A DNA stretch of 17,992 bases from Holophagae bacterium (GCA_030609785.1 JAUWTC010000003.1:1-17992); one strand, 5' to 3'. Numbered from the stretch's first letter, positions 1 to 8,886 are shown. The notes: a model not told the origin generated them from the sequence alone. Numbers and translations: made by a program.

Positions 1-2109
1 ATACTCCCGGTCGAGATCAGCCGGATCGACATCCGGTGGACCGGGCCAAGCGCCCCGGCTCTGACGCCACCCAACGAGCACCTCCGCCTGCCAGCCGTTG
101 GCCAGTCGCTTGCGCACCCAGGCCCAGGTTTCGAAGACTTCACTGTCAAGACGTTCGGGCCAGCCTTCGCCCGAGGGCGTGTCCAGTTGAAAGGTCCGGC
201 CGCCGTCCTCGGTCAGAATCGCCAGATGACCCTGAGACCGCCGGAAGGCGCCCGCCGCCCCGGCCACGAGATGGGACAAAAACTCGTACTCCACGCCAAA
301 CACGGTCTCGTCGATGACGGACGGTTCGAGATCGGAAGCCACGCTGATGGGGCCAGGCGACCTTTCCCTCAAGGCTCCGTCATCGTCGATGAAGATTGTT
401 TCGATGTCCAGAGCGCCGGTCATTCGCCATCGAACGGCCTCGCCGGGCCCCTGGCGAAAGCGGGCCCACCGCACCCACGCCCGAGATCTCCCCGTACCCT
501 CGAAGTCCCAGACCAGCCCCACTCGGGGAGAGAGGGTGTCCTCGATGCCAAAATGGTAGCCCGGATCGCTTCCACCGGTATCGAAATCAAGATCTCCTAT
601 CTCCAGACCCAAGACGACCGTCAACCCCGGCCCCGCTCGCCAGGCGTCCCGCAGGGCGACCCGCCGCGACTCCAACAGGCCCCGCCCCCCTGCAGAAGGC
701 ACCAGCCTGTCCAAACGCTCGGCGACCGGCCCTCGGTAGGTTCTTCGAATTCCGACGCCAACACCGTTGATCGCCTCCGAAAACTCGAGGTCCAGATCCT
801 CCCGGCGCCACGAGGCCTCGATACCCAGCCGGTGTGCCGAGCCCACCGACCACTCCATGCCGGCCTCGCCCTGCAAATCGTCGACAGACTGATCGAATGC
901 CGCAACACCACCATCACCCACCCAGATGCCGTTCCCCAGGCCCGCACTCCAGTGACCGTCCGGGCTCTGGTCCTGCTCCATTGGACCGTTTTCGGTCGGC
1001 GTCCACTCGAAAGTACTGTCGGAAAAGCCGCCGGCAAGGCTCACGACCAGCTCGTCCGACACCAGGGCGTGCCATTCCAGTCCGACCGCTCGATCCGTGT
1101 GATCCTGTTCGCCCCCCGGCAGGGACGAATCGGGCGCCACGTGCAGGCTCGACGCGACCCCCTGTTGCCGCCGCCTCCCCCAGTTCAAACGCAGATCCAC
1201 ACGGTTGTCCGGGGCCGGCATCCAGTCGAAAACACCATATGCCAGAACCGAGTTTTGATCCCATTGACGCCGGCGCTGGACATTCTCGCCGGAAACCCCG
1301 TCATCGAATTCTACGCGGCTGTCCAGGTCCGGCGCATTCGTCTCGAGGGCAAAAAAAGTCCCAAAATGACCGTCAGCCGGGATTCCGCCAAGGGAGACCC
1401 TGGTCCGCATGACGTCATCAAGGCCCGTGACGTCGCCTCGCGTTCCGGTCGGTCGAGCCCGCAGGCCGGCTCCGGCTTCGATCGACACCCTGCCGTGAAA
1501 ACCGGCCTCCGGCGAGCGAGGAACAACGACCAACCGCGGCCCTGGGCCGTCTCCATGACCAACTTGTAGGATGCCCTCGAACGCCATGGCGTCAGCCGGC
1601 CGCAATCCGGCGCCGGGGATCCCGCCCTCCGGCAGTAATTCCCATGCCTCTCGAGGACGAAGATAACCAACCGTCGTCGCCTCAGGATCGACCGACGGCC
1701 CCGAAGGCAGGACGACCACCTCGTCACCTTCGGTCCTTTCGAGCACCACCGCCATCCTCACGACACCACCGGGCTCGCACCGAACATCCTGGACCTCGAG
1801 CCACTGATAGCCGTCACGGCTGATCTCGAGTCGATAGGATCCAGCCGGAAGGCCCAGCAACACCGCAGCCCCATCGGGACCTGTCGCTATGCGCCGGGCA
1901 TCGAACAGGACCGATGCTTCGGCCCTGACATCAACATCCTCCAGCGCCTTTGCGCTACCGTCGCTGACCTCAACGTCGATCGTGCACCACGTCGCCGCTG
2001 AGAGGACGGACGAACTTAAAAGGCAGACAAAACAGAGGGCGGTGACCAGATACTTGAGACTCGAAACTCGAAACTCGAAACTACGAGGCCGAATTCGGGC
2101 TGATCGCAC
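1..2109 (-). CDS. Outer-membrane TonB-receptor-like beta-barrel protein with N-terminal carboxypeptidase-regulatory-like domain (partial)
   Basis: The minus frame is open from about 2262 to the left edge without a stop, so the 3' end is outside the window and at least 703 codons are present. No ATG precedes the signal peptide. The best in-frame start is GTG at 2109, with GTG 2115 as an alternative; neither has a clear Shine-Dalgarno. From GTG 2109, residues 18-38 form a hydrophobic Sec signal ending in SVLSA. Residues ~41-118 look like a carboxypeptidase-regulatory/Ig-like fold, with motifs such as GLPAGSYRLEISRDGY. The rest is rich in alternating polar/aromatic strands (for example VDLRLNWG and LVVSLAGGF) typical of an outer-membrane barrel. 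The domain order resembles Oar/SusC-like TonB-dependent receptors, but I see no convincing full plug domain between residues ~118 and 220. Substrate unknown. A run of three TCGAAAC heptamers falls within the proposed N-terminal codons, which makes the start less certain. Barrel call fairly sure; exact family not. Confidence 0.72.
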   Translation of the reverse strand, partial: MRSARIRPRSFEFRVSSLKYLVTALCFVCLLSSSVLSAATWCTIDVEVSDGSAKALEDVDVRAEASVLFDARRIATGPDGAAVLLGLPAGSYRLEISRDGYQWLEVQDVRCEPGGVVRMAVVLERTEGDEVVVLPSGPSVDPEATTVGYLRPREAWELLPEGGIPGAGLRPADAMAFEGILQVGHGDGPGPRLVVVPRSPEAGFHGRVSIEAGAGLRARPTGTRGDVTGLDDVMRTRVSLGGIPADGHFGTFFALETNAPDLDSRVEFDDGVSGENVQRRRQWDQNSVLAYGVFDWMPAPDNRVDLRLNWGRRRQQGVASSLHVAPDSSLPGGEQDHTDRAVGLEWHALVSDELVVSLAGGFSDSTFEWTPTENGPMEQDQSPDGHWSAGLGNGIWVGDGGVAAFDQSVDDLQGEAGMEWSVGSAHRLGIEASWRREDLDLEFSEAINGVGVGIRRTYRGPVAERLDRLVPSAGGRGLLESRRVALRDAWRAGPGLTVVLGLEIGDLDFDTGGSDPGYHFGIEDTLSPRVGLVWDFEGTGRSRAWVRWARFRQGPGEAVRWRMTGALDIETIFIDDDGALRERSPGPISVASDLEPSVIDETVFGVEYEFLSHLVAGAAGAFRRSQGHLAILTEDGGRTFQLDTPSGEGWPERLDSEVFETWAWVRKRLANGWQAEVLVGWRQSRGAWPGPPDVDPADLDREY
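2061..2081. repeat. Three tandem TCGAAAC heptamers
   Basis: Three perfect 7-bp units sit just upstream of, or inside, the start region of the outer-membrane protein gene. If GTG 2109 is the true start, they encode FEFRVSS ahead of the signal peptide. The 7-bp period resembles the other microrepeats in this window, although the sequence differs. Confidence 0.85.
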
Positions 2110-2168
2110 AGGCACTTGCAGAATTACCCAGGATGGCGAGCTGCCACCGATAAACCCATGGCCTATAT

Positions 2169-2260
2169 TTGAACCGCCAAGATCGCAAAGAGCGCTAAGT
2201 ATTTTAATATTAATACCTTCTTTGCGTTCCCTTTGCGGTCTTTGCGTCTTTGCGGTTCAA
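2169..2260. repeat. ~92-bp imperfect inverted repeat built from CGCAAAG units
   Basis: The outer 9 bases TTGAACCGC (2169-2177) are perfectly mirrored by GCGGTTCAA (2252-2260). Pairing continues imperfectly inward for about 25 more bases, because both arms carry repeated (A/C)CGCAAAGA units. The centre (about 2199-2216) is AT-rich. The element fills much of the 241-bp spacer between the carboxylase operon's 3' end and the outer-membrane protein gene. Transcribed, it could form a long hairpin and act as a terminator or RNA-end stabiliser. As DNA it looks like a MITE-like or dispersed palindromic repeat. The spacer shows no gene. Confidence 0.75.
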
Positions 2261-2350
2261 TTGTGTTCTTGTGCTGGCCGCATGGATGTCTTTTTCTTGA
2301 TTTTTCAAAAGGCCAAGCTGAGAACTCCCCCCAATTGCCGCCTACGGCCG

Positions 2351-2869
2351 TCACCCATGATCCTCCGCTTCCAACTCGACCAGCACCGTCCCCGTGTCGA
2401 CAGTGTCCCCAGCGGCGACATGAATGGCCGCCACCTTGCCGGACCGCTCCGCTTCCAACTCGTTCTCCATCTTCATCGCCTCGAGAACGACGACCGATTG
2501 GCCCTGCTCGACCTGGTCGCCGGGAGCCACATTGACCTTGACGACCTTGCCCGGGATCGGGGCGGTGATCCGTGCCGCACCCACCGAGGCGCCCCTGGCC
2601 TCGGACGCCACGGCCTCGACCGGCGTCAGGACGTCCCAGGTGAACTCCCGCTCGCCGACGGCGACCCTGAAGCTCCTCTTGGCCTCACGGTAGGCTGTGA
2701 TGTGGAAGCTGTTCCCGTTATTCAGATACCTCAAGGAGGCGATTGTCCTGTCAAGCGGGATGTAGTCGACGACCCGGCTGACGCCGTCGACCGATACGAC
2801 GAAATGGTCGCCCTCCCGCTCAACCTCGACCTCGCGGGTCACGGTCGCGCCTTTGACAATCCACTTCAT
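2351..2869 (-). CDS. Biotin carboxyl carrier subunit of acyl-CoA carboxylase
   Basis: This 172-residue protein ends in a classic biotinyl domain (~100-170). The motif EAMKMEN places the biotinylated lysine at K133, 39 residues from the C-terminus, within the usual distance. The N-terminal ~85 residues form a small beta-rich domain that probably docks to the carboxylase, like the BT region of larger fused subunits. It would carry carboxybiotin from the biotin carboxylase to the carboxyltransferase. The ATG at 2869 overlaps the upstream stop as ATGA and has a strong GGGAGG Shine-Dalgarno 8 nt upstream. This supports it over an earlier in-frame start at 2914. It is the last gene of a three-gene operon. 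Confidence 0.93.
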   Translation of the reverse strand: MKWIVKGATVTREVEVEREGDHFVVSVDGVSRVVDYIPLDRTIASLRYLNNGNSFHITAYREAKRSFRVAVGEREFTWDVLTPVEAVASEARGASVGAARITAPIPGKVVKVNVAPGDQVEQGQSVVVLEAMKMENELEAERSGKVAAIHVAAGDTVDTGTVLVELEAEDHG

Positions 2870-4383
2870 CGCGGAAACCTCCCATGCTGCTGGCGCAAGC
2901 CCTCGGCCCACCACCCGCCGCCCTCGGCGTGGGCGTAGAGATCTTCAGCCAACCGCCCTGCATCCAACGATGCCAGACATGCTGCGGCGATCAACGAGGC
3001 CTCCTCGGCTTCGGGATCCTGGCGGTGGTGCAACTCCTCCAGGCCCTCGTCGGCCAACAAAGTGTCGAGGAAGGCAGTGTGGAAATCGGCCTTTTGGAAG
3101 GCCTCCATATCGACCAAGGCCCTGAAAAGAGTCAGAGTCGTGCGAATGCCGAGAACCTGATACTCGCCCAGGGCTCGTTTGAGCCGCTGCAGCGCCACCT
3201 GCCGGTCCTGGCCCCAGACCACCAGCTTCGCCAACAACGGATCGTAGTCCAGCGGCACGACCGAACCCTCGACCACGCCGGAATCCACCCTGATGCCAGG
3301 CCCCGCCGGTCGTTGCAGGTGTTGAATCACACCAGGCGAAGGGGCAAAGCCACGCAGCGGGTCTTCGGCATAAATCCGACATTCGATCGCGTGCCCCCGG
3401 GGCACGAGATCCTCCTGCCGAAGGGACAACGGCTCACCGAGGGCAATACGAATCTGCTCACAGACCAGGTCGATGCCGAAGACCTCTTCGGTCACCGGAT
3501 GTTCGACCTGGAGCCTGGTGTTCATCTCCAGGAAGTAGAACTGTCCGTCAGGGGCCAGCAGAAACTCGACCGTTCCCACGGAACGGTAGTTCGATGTCCG
3601 AACGATCGCCAAGGCCGTTTCGCCGAGCCGCCGCCGCAGTTCGGGCCCTACGACAGGCGAGGGGCACTCCTCGACGACTTTCTGATGCCGGCGCTGGATG
3701 GAACACTCCCTCTCGCCGATGTACACGGCCGAACCATGATGGTCTGCCGCCACCTGGACCTCGACATGCCGAGCCCTGTCGGCCAATCTCTCGACGTACA
3801 CCCTGTCGTCACCGAAATACGCGGCGCCTTCTGAGCGGGCGCGGTCAAGCGCGGCCCCGAGATCCTCGAATTTGTGGACGGCCCGCATTCCTTTGCCGCC
3901 TCCGCCGGCGACCGCCTTGAGCAGCACCGGGAGACCGTGATCCTCGACGAAGGACTCCAGCTCCGCAAGGTCCTTCAGAGGCTCCAGCATGCCCGGAATC
4001 AGGGGCGCCCCGGCCTCGACCGCCAATTTCCGGCTCTCGGTCTTGGAACCCATCACCCGAATGGCCTCGGGCGGCGGCCCTACCCAGATCAGGCCCTGGG
4101 CCTCGACCTGTTCGGCGAATTCGGCGTTTTCGGCCAGGAAACCGTAACCCGGGTGTACCAATGTCGCGCCGGAGGTTCTTGCGGCTTCGAGGATGCCCTC
4201 AGCCCGAAGGTAGCTTTCCCGAGCCGGCGCCGGACCGATCGGCATCGCCTCGTCGGCCATCAAAACATGGGGCGAAAGCCGGTCAGCTTCCGAATAGACG
4301 GCAACGGTACCGATGCCCATATCCCTGCAGGCACGAATGATCCGGACGGCAATCTCTCCGCGGTTGGCGATCAGGAGCTTCAT
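2866..4383 (-). CDS. accC: Biotin carboxylase subunit of acyl-CoA carboxylase
   Basis: This 505-residue ATP-grasp enzyme carboxylates biotin on the neighbouring carrier protein using ATP and bicarbonate. Visible features: the canonical N-terminus MKLLIANRGEIA; HPGYGFLAEN near 78; the glycine-rich ATP loop KAVAGGGGKGMR at 156-167; the catalytic stretch FLEMNTRLQVEH at 284-295; and the C-terminal biotin-carboxylase domain. About 55 extra residues follow the ~450-residue core, perhaps an interface for the carrier. The frame stays open upstream, and an ATG at 4488 overlaps the carboxyltransferase stop as ATGA. That would add 35 residues with no family match. Their GC at third codon position is 19/35, against 23/32 just after 4383, so I favour 4383 although its Shine-Dalgarno is weak. 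The 3' end overlaps the carrier gene as ATGA. Confidence 0.94.
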   Translation of the reverse strand: MKLLIANRGEIAVRIIRACRDMGIGTVAVYSEADRLSPHVLMADEAMPIGPAPARESYLRAEGILEAARTSGATLVHPGYGFLAENAEFAEQVEAQGLIWVGPPPEAIRVMGSKTESRKLAVEAGAPLIPGMLEPLKDLAELESFVEDHGLPVLLKAVAGGGGKGMRAVHKFEDLGAALDRARSEGAAYFGDDRVYVERLADRARHVEVQVAADHHGSAVYIGERECSIQRRHQKVVEECPSPVVGPELRRRLGETALAIVRTSNYRSVGTVEFLLAPDGQFYFLEMNTRLQVEHPVTEEVFGIDLVCEQIRIALGEPLSLRQEDLVPRGHAIECRIYAEDPLRGFAPSPGVIQHLQRPAGPGIRVDSGVVEGSVVPLDYDPLLAKLVVWGQDRQVALQRLKRALGEYQVLGIRTTLTLFRALVDMEAFQKADFHTAFLDTLLADEGLEELHHRQDPEAEEASLIAAACLASLDAGRLAEDLYAHAEGGGWWAEGLRQQHGRFPR

Positions 4384-4484
4384 AGCGGAATGTTGCTCGT
4401 GGCCTTCGGCCCCGGCGACAACCCGCAGTGGTTTTGTGCCGGCCTGTTCAACTTCGGGGGTTCCCGGTTTCATGCCAGCATTTT

Positions 4485-6032
4485 TCATAGTGGGATGTTC
4501 CCATGTTTTTTGGCCGGCATCCAATCCCGCTTGCTCGCCAGCAACGAGAACGAAGCCGCCAGTTTTCGCCTGAGCGTCCGGGGCACGATCACCTCGTCCA
4601 GGTAACCCTTTTCCGCCGCGACGAAGGGATTAGCGAAGCGGTCCTGGTACTCGGCCACCTTATTCTCCCGAGCGGCCTCTTTGTCATCGGCAGCGGCAAT
4701 CTCGTTCTTGTAGAGGATATTGACCGCGCCTTGTGGCCCCATGACGGCGATCTCAGCCGTCGGAAAGGCCAGGTTGACGTCGGTACGGATGTGTTTGCTT
4801 CCCATGACGCAGTACGCCCCGCCGTAGGCCTTTCGGGTGATGACCGTGACCTTGGGCACGGTTGCCTCCGCCCTGGCGAAGAGCAACTTGGCGCCGTTCA
4901 TGATGATTCCGCCCCACTCCTGCGCCGTGCCCGGCAGGAAGCCGGGAACATCTTCGACGATCCATAGCGGGATGTTGAACGCGTCACAGAAACGAACGAA
5001 TCGGGCGCCCTTGACCGACGAGTCGATGTCCAGGGTGCCCGCCAGATGCGCCGGTTGATTGGCGATGACCCCGACGGTTCGACCGCCGATTCGGATGAAC
5101 CCGACGACGATGTTCTTGGCAAAGTGCTCGTGGACTTCGAAAAAGTCCCCGTCGTCGGCCGTCCATCGGATCAATTTCTTGATGTCGTACGGTTTATTGG
5201 CGTCGGCCGGAATGAAATCGTCCAATTCCGGTATCTCCCGATCCGGCGCATCGTCCGTCGGCACAACCGGGGGCGCCTCGGCGTTGTTGGCCGGCAAGAA
5301 GGACAGGAGTTTTCGAATCTGAGCCAGACAGTCGGTGTCGTTTTGGGCCGCAAAATGAGCGACTCCCGAAACACCGTTGTGGGTCATGGCCCCGCCGAGT
5401 TCCTCTTTGGTCACCTCTTCGTGCGTCACCGTCTTGATGACGTCCGGCCCCGTGACAAACATATAGGACGTTTCCTCAACCATGAACACAAAATCTGTGA
5501 TCGCCGGGGAATACACTGCGCCGCCCGCACAGGGACCCATCACCGCCGAGATCTGAGGCACGACACCCGATGAGATCGTGTTGCGCAGGAAGATGTCTGC
5601 GTACCCCGCCAGGGAGGCCACACCCTCCTGGATACGAGCGCCTCCCGAGTCGTTGAGCCCGATGACCGGCGCTCCCACCTTGAGGGCCAGGTCCATGATC
5701 TTGCAGATCTTGGCCGCGTTGGCCTCCGACAGCGAGCCCCCAAAGACCGTGAAATCCTGGGCAAAAACAAAGACAGGGCGCCCGTCCACCCGTCCGTGCC
5801 CGGTGATGACACCGTCCCCCGAGATCTTGTTGTCGGCCATGCCGAAGTCGGTACAGCCATGCTCGACCAGGGCGTCGGTTTCCTCAAAGGAGCCTTCATC
5901 GAGGAAAAACTCGACCCGCTCTCGGCCGGTCAGCTTGCCTTGTTGGTGTTGCTTCTCAATCCTGGCCTGCCCGCCACCACGCCTATTGGCTTCCAGGCGC
6001 CGGTTCAGGGCCTCAAGAACATCTCGACTCAT
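4485..6032 (-). CDS. pccB: Acyl-CoA carboxylase carboxyltransferase subunit (PccB-like)
   Basis: This 515-residue protein has both halves of the crotonase-like carboxyltransferase fold and transfers CO2 from carboxybiotin to an acyl-CoA. The N-half shows [16 protein letters not shown] (94-109), [11 protein letters not shown] (128-138) and the oxyanion loop [12 protein letters not shown] (166-177). The C-half shows [35 protein letters not shown] and [14 protein letters not shown] (401-414). Length fits PccB/AccD5-type beta subunits. Propionyl-CoA is the most common substrate, but acetyl-, methylcrotonyl- or broad acyl-CoA use cannot be excluded. The ATG at 6032 has GGAGGAG just upstream; an in-frame TTG at 6044 is less likely. 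First gene of the operon, expressed from a promoter facing away from tldD. No membrane decarboxylase subunit is nearby, which argues against a sodium-pumping decarboxylase. Confidence 0.94.
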   Translation of the reverse strand: MSRDVLEALNRRLEANRRGGGQARIEKQHQQGKLTGRERVEFFLDEGSFEETDALVEHGCTDFGMADNKISGDGVITGHGRVDGRPVFVFAQDFTVFGGSLSEANAAKICKIMDLALKVGAPVIGLNDSGGARIQEGVASLAGYADIFLRNTISSGVVPQISAVMGPCAGGAVYSPAITDFVFMVEETSYMFVTGPDVIKTVTHEEVTKEELGGAMTHNGVSGVAHFAAQNDTDCLAQIRKLLSFLPANNAEAPPVVPTDDAPDREIPELDDFIPADANKPYDIKKLIRWTADDGDFFEVHEHFAKNIVVGFIRIGGRTVGVIANQPAHLAGTLDIDSSVKGARFVRFCDAFNIPLWIVEDVPGFLPGTAQEWGGIIMNGAKLLFARAEATVPKVTVITRKAYGGAYCVMGSKHIRTDVNLAFPTAEIAVMGPQGAVNILYKNEIAAADDKEAARENKVAEYQDRFANPFVAAEKGYLDEVIVPRTLRRKLAASFSLLASKRDWMPAKKHGNIPL

Positions 6033-6122
6033 AGGCTCCTCCAACTCATTGCGGACAGGCTGATGACAGCACTGACCCGCCCTCTGTCATTTTCGGTGTT
6101 CCCCCGCTGCCGTCATCCGCCC

Positions 6123-6133
6123 GGCATTCTACC
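6123..6133 (-). promoter_or_regulatory. Putative -10 region for the carboxylase operon
   Basis: On the minus strand this reads GGTAGAATGCC, a good TAGAAT -10 box. It matches 10 of 11 bases of the motif upstream of the MXAN_5187-like gene. Transcription would begin near 6118, giving a leader of about 86 nt before the ATG at 6032. No clear -35 hexamer is seen 16-18 nt upstream. Confidence 0.5.
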
Positions 6134-6190
6134 GCGATTTCATTCGTCTTCGGGTTTCCAGACTTTTCGCTCCATTTTTTGGCCATCCCC

Positions 6191-6201
6191 GGTAGGATTG
6201 C
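6191..6201 (+). promoter_or_regulatory. Putative -10 region for the tldD operon, possibly leaderless
   Basis: GGTAGGATTGC contains TAGGAT (6193-6198), a weaker version of the GGTANAATGCC motif. The GTG start of tldD lies 6 nt downstream, where transcription would begin, so the transcript could be leaderless. Alternatively GGTAGG could serve as a poor Shine-Dalgarno. Confidence 0.35.
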
Positions 6202-6204
6202 GCC

Positions 6205-7515
6205 GTGACGAGCATGCAGGCTACTAACACCCGTGAACCCGCGTTCGATCGTCGGTGGCTCGAGGCCTTGGCCCAGTGGTGCCAAAAAGGCCAAGAGGCC
6301 GATGCCGGACTGGTCGACCTCTATCTCGAACGACGACTGGAGCTGCGACTCCATGTGCGACGCAGTGCCCGGTGGGTCGAAGAGTGTCGAACCGAGGGAG
6401 CCGCAGTCCGAACGAGAACTGATCTTCGGCACGAGATCGTGGCGGCAACCGGAACCTCACCCAAGACCATCGCCCATCTCCTCTCCGGCCCGCTCGATAC
6501 CCGCGAGCTCCATCTCCAACGCCCCCTGCCACCGCCAGATCTGGACGCCCCTCGGGGCTGGAGGGATACGGCGGAAGCCTGGGTGGATGCGACCTCTCTC
6601 AGCGATGCGACCGTCTTTCTCTTCGAGCGCCGGGCCGCAATTATTCAACCTGGGCAATGGCGCGAAATCCACACACCCCTCCTGATTCGACTGCAGACTC
6701 CGACTCCTAGTTCCAGCTCGCTCCTTGCCACGTGGGACCATGCCGACCTTCCCCGGTGGGCGCCACTGGTCAACGCGCGCTCTCAACGAAGGGTGTGGCG
6801 GCCGAGCAGCGGGGAGCGACTGCCGGTCGTCTTCACCTCTGGCACGTCGGGCGTTGTAATGCACGAACTTGTCGGCCACCTCCTGGAAGGTGACGTCCTC
6901 AGTGGTGGGGGGTCCCCTCTCGAGGACGGAGAGGCGTCAATCGTCGGGCCTCCCACTCTTTCGGTCACCGATGACCCCACCCGCTTCGACTTGCCCGGCG
7001 CCTTCACTTCAGACGACGAGGGCGTGGAGGCCGAGCCGATCACTCTGCTCAGCGGCGGCGTCGTCTGCGGGGCACTGTGTGACCGTTTTACGGCCGACGC
7101 ATTGGGACACGCGCCCGGACGGGGGCGCCGGGCCGCCTGGAACCAGGCACCCGTTCCACGGATGTCCAACCTGGTGGTCCCGAAGGGTCAAACCGACCCC
7201 CAGGCCCTGGAAAACGACCTGAGGAACGGACTGGTCATCACGCGACTGAGCGGCGCCTCCGTCGAGCCCCGCTCGGGCAGGGTCATCCTCAGGGTCGAAG
7301 AGGGCTGGGAGTTACGCCACGGTCGCCGCCGGCGAGCCCTGGCACCCTTTGATCTCGGTGGGAATGTCCTGGGGATCCTGAAATTGATCGATCCCGACCT
7401 CGGGGACGACCCGACACCCGACTGGCGACTGGGCTGGTGCCTCAAGGCCGGACTGCCCCTGCCGACGGGCTCGGAAGCGCCGACGATCCTCGTCCGCTCT
7501 CTGGAAGTGGTGTAG
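6205..7515 (+). CDS. tldD: TldD-like metalloprotease subunit
   Basis: This 436-residue protein carries the TldD zinc site HELVGH (H220, E221, H225) followed by LLEGD, as in the family signature. Downstream are ALCDRFTADALGHAPGRGRR and PRMSNLVVPKG, matching the conserved TldD region after the active site. TldD pairs with TldE (PmbA) to form a cytoplasmic metalloprotease that degrades unfolded peptides and in some bacteria trims peptide antibiotics. It is somewhat shorter than E. coli TldD. The start is GTG 6205 or ATG 6214; upstream bases resemble a -10 box rather than a Shine-Dalgarno. The tldE partner begins 9 bases after the stop. No small precursor-peptide gene is visible nearby, so a general proteolytic role is more likely than RiPP maturation. 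Confidence 0.88.
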   Translation: MTSMQATNTREPAFDRRWLEALAQWCQKGQEADAGLVDLYLERRLELRLHVRRSARWVEECRTEGAAVRTRTDLRHEIVAATGTSPKTIAHLLSGPLDTRELHLQRPLPPPDLDAPRGWRDTAEAWVDATSLSDATVFLFERRAAIIQPGQWREIHTPLLIRLQTPTPSSSSLLATWDHADLPRWAPLVNARSQRRVWRPSSGERLPVVFTSGTSGVVMHELVGHLLEGDVLSGGGSPLEDGEASIVGPPTLSVTDDPTRFDLPGAFTSDDEGVEAEPITLLSGGVVCGALCDRFTADALGHAPGRGRRAAWNQAPVPRMSNLVVPKGQTDPQALENDLRNGLVITRLSGASVEPRSGRVILRVEEGWELRHGRRRRALAPFDLGGNVLGILKLIDPDLGDDPTPDWRLGWCLKAGLPLPTGSEAPTILVRSLEVV

Positions 7516-7524
7516 GGTTCGCTG

Positions 7525-8886
7525 ATGGTTTGGACTCAGGATTCCGACCCCATCGAGCGCCTCCACCGTACGGCAAGATCAACCCGGGACATGATCATTC
7601 ACACCGATGCAACCCGATGGGAGATGTTCGCCAAGGCGTCCACACTCCGCGAGATGGTCTTCGAGCCCGATCCCCCTCTGGAGGTCTCGGTCGTTCACGA
7701 AACCGGTGTTGCCGTTCGGATGACCGGTCACGGAGAGGCCGGCTTCGGCGCGGCATCAGGCCTCGAGGCCCAGGCTGCCCGCGTCGCGGTGGAGGCCGCG
7801 GGATCGTCGCTGGCCGCCCTGCCCTTTGACCCCCTCCCCCCGGCCCGTTTGCTTGGATGCACTCCGGTAGCACCCCCACGGCACCTGCCGGGCTCCGCCT
7901 GGGCCTCTCATGTCGCCGAGGCCTTGACCCGAGGCGTCCTCCAGGCGTCCGGCTCGACCCTGTTGATCCGCCGCCTGACGTTCCAGGAAGGCACCTACGC
8001 CTGGCTTCTGGCCACCGGGGACGGTTTTGTCGCCTCTCAGCGCGACGCCACCCTTTCCCTCCTGGTCGAATTGGCCCCGAGAAGTGGGGACCGAATTCCG
8101 CACCACGAGTGGGTCTGGGTCCAACGACCGGATGACTTCGATCCGGAAGCTATCGCGGCTCAGATGTGCAATCGGGCGATCCTTGCCGGCGGCCCTCCCG
8201 TCAGCCGTGACGGCCTCTTCGACATCCTTCTCCACCCCGAAGTTGGGGCACACCTGCTGGCCTCCCTGTCGACCCTCTTCCTGCCAACACCTGAAGAGAG
8301 GGACCCTCTGACCCGACTGATGGATCGAAACGGTCGATTGGGCTCGGAGGCCCTGACGCTGACCGATGACCGAAGCGCAGCCGACTGTCCGCCGGTGGCC
8401 CCCTGCGACGGAGAGGGCTTGCCTACCGGCCGTCACATATTGCTGGATCACGGCGTCCCCCGACACCGCCTGGCCTGCCACTTCGAGGCCCAGCTTCATG
8501 GTGAACCCACCCGAGGAGGGGCGCGGCGCCTCTCCTATCGCGACTACCCGACCACCGGAATCGGAGCCCTCCGGGTCAGTCCTGACCCCGGCATTCCGCC
8601 GGCGCAGCTTCTCAAGGACGCCGGAAAATCGCTCTATCTTCTCCGCCTGGTGGCCCCGGTTATGGCCGATCCTGCGACCGACAGTTTCCGACTTCGGGCA
8701 CAGGGCGTCTGGCTCGACGGCGGCGCCGTCGAGGGATTTCAACCGTTGGTCGAAGTGTCCGGCGCGTTGTCGCTGCTCCTCCGTCGTACCGAGGCAGTCG
8801 GAACCGACCTCGCGTGGTATCAGACGAAGGCCGGCTTCGTCGAAGCACCCACGCTGTTCATCACCTGTCAACGGGTTACTGAATGA
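7525..8886 (+). CDS. pmbA: TldE/PmbA-like protease subunit
   Basis: This 453-residue protein aligns in general plan with TldE/PmbA: an N-terminal alpha/beta domain, then DGEGLPTGRHILLDHG and the C-terminal region with DGGAVEGFQPLVEVSG. It lacks HExxxH, as expected for the non-catalytic partner that completes the TldD chamber. It follows tldD after 9 bases, which supports a heteromeric complex. Its stop overlaps the next start as ATGA (8883-8886), so the SGNH-like gene is probably translationally coupled to it. Similarity is moderate rather than strong, but the adjacent TldD makes the assignment secure. Confidence 0.83.
   Translation: MVWTQDSDPIERLHRTARSTRDMIIHTDATRWEMFAKASTLREMVFEPDPPLEVSVVHETGVAVRMTGHGEAGFGAASGLEAQAARVAVEAAGSSLAALPFDPLPPARLLGCTPVAPPRHLPGSAWASHVAEALTRGVLQASGSTLLIRRLTFQEGTYAWLLATGDGFVASQRDATLSLLVELAPRSGDRIPHHEWVWVQRPDDFDPEAIAAQMCNRAILAGGPPVSRDGLFDILLHPEVGAHLLASLSTLFLPTPEERDPLTRLMDRNGRLGSEALTLTDDRSAADCPPVAPCDGEGLPTGRHILLDHGVPRHRLACHFEAQLHGEPTRGGARRLSYRDYPTTGIGALRVSPDPGIPPAQLLKDAGKSLYLLRLVAPVMADPATDSFRLRAQGVWLDGGAVEGFQPLVEVSGALSLLLRRTEAVGTDLAWYQTKAGFVEAPTLFITCQRVTE

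Noticed and set aside
187..1569. Long plus-strand open frame (460 codons) in the left region
   Set aside because: It lies opposite the outer-membrane protein frame, is arginine/proline-rich without recognisable motifs, and is explained by high GC. The minus frame has a signal peptide and barrel-like pattern.
2061..2081. Possible CRISPR array in the short tandem repeats
   Set aside because: The units are 7 bp with no spacers and no cas genes are present.
2351..6032. Sodium-pumping oxaloacetate or methylmalonyl-CoA decarboxylase operon
   Set aside because: The operon includes a biotin carboxylase with intact ATP-grasp motifs and lacks a membrane beta subunit.
6033..6204. Small RiPP precursor gene associated with TldD/TldE
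   Set aside because: No short frame with a ribosome binding site and precursor-like composition is visible in the 172-base spacer or after the operon.
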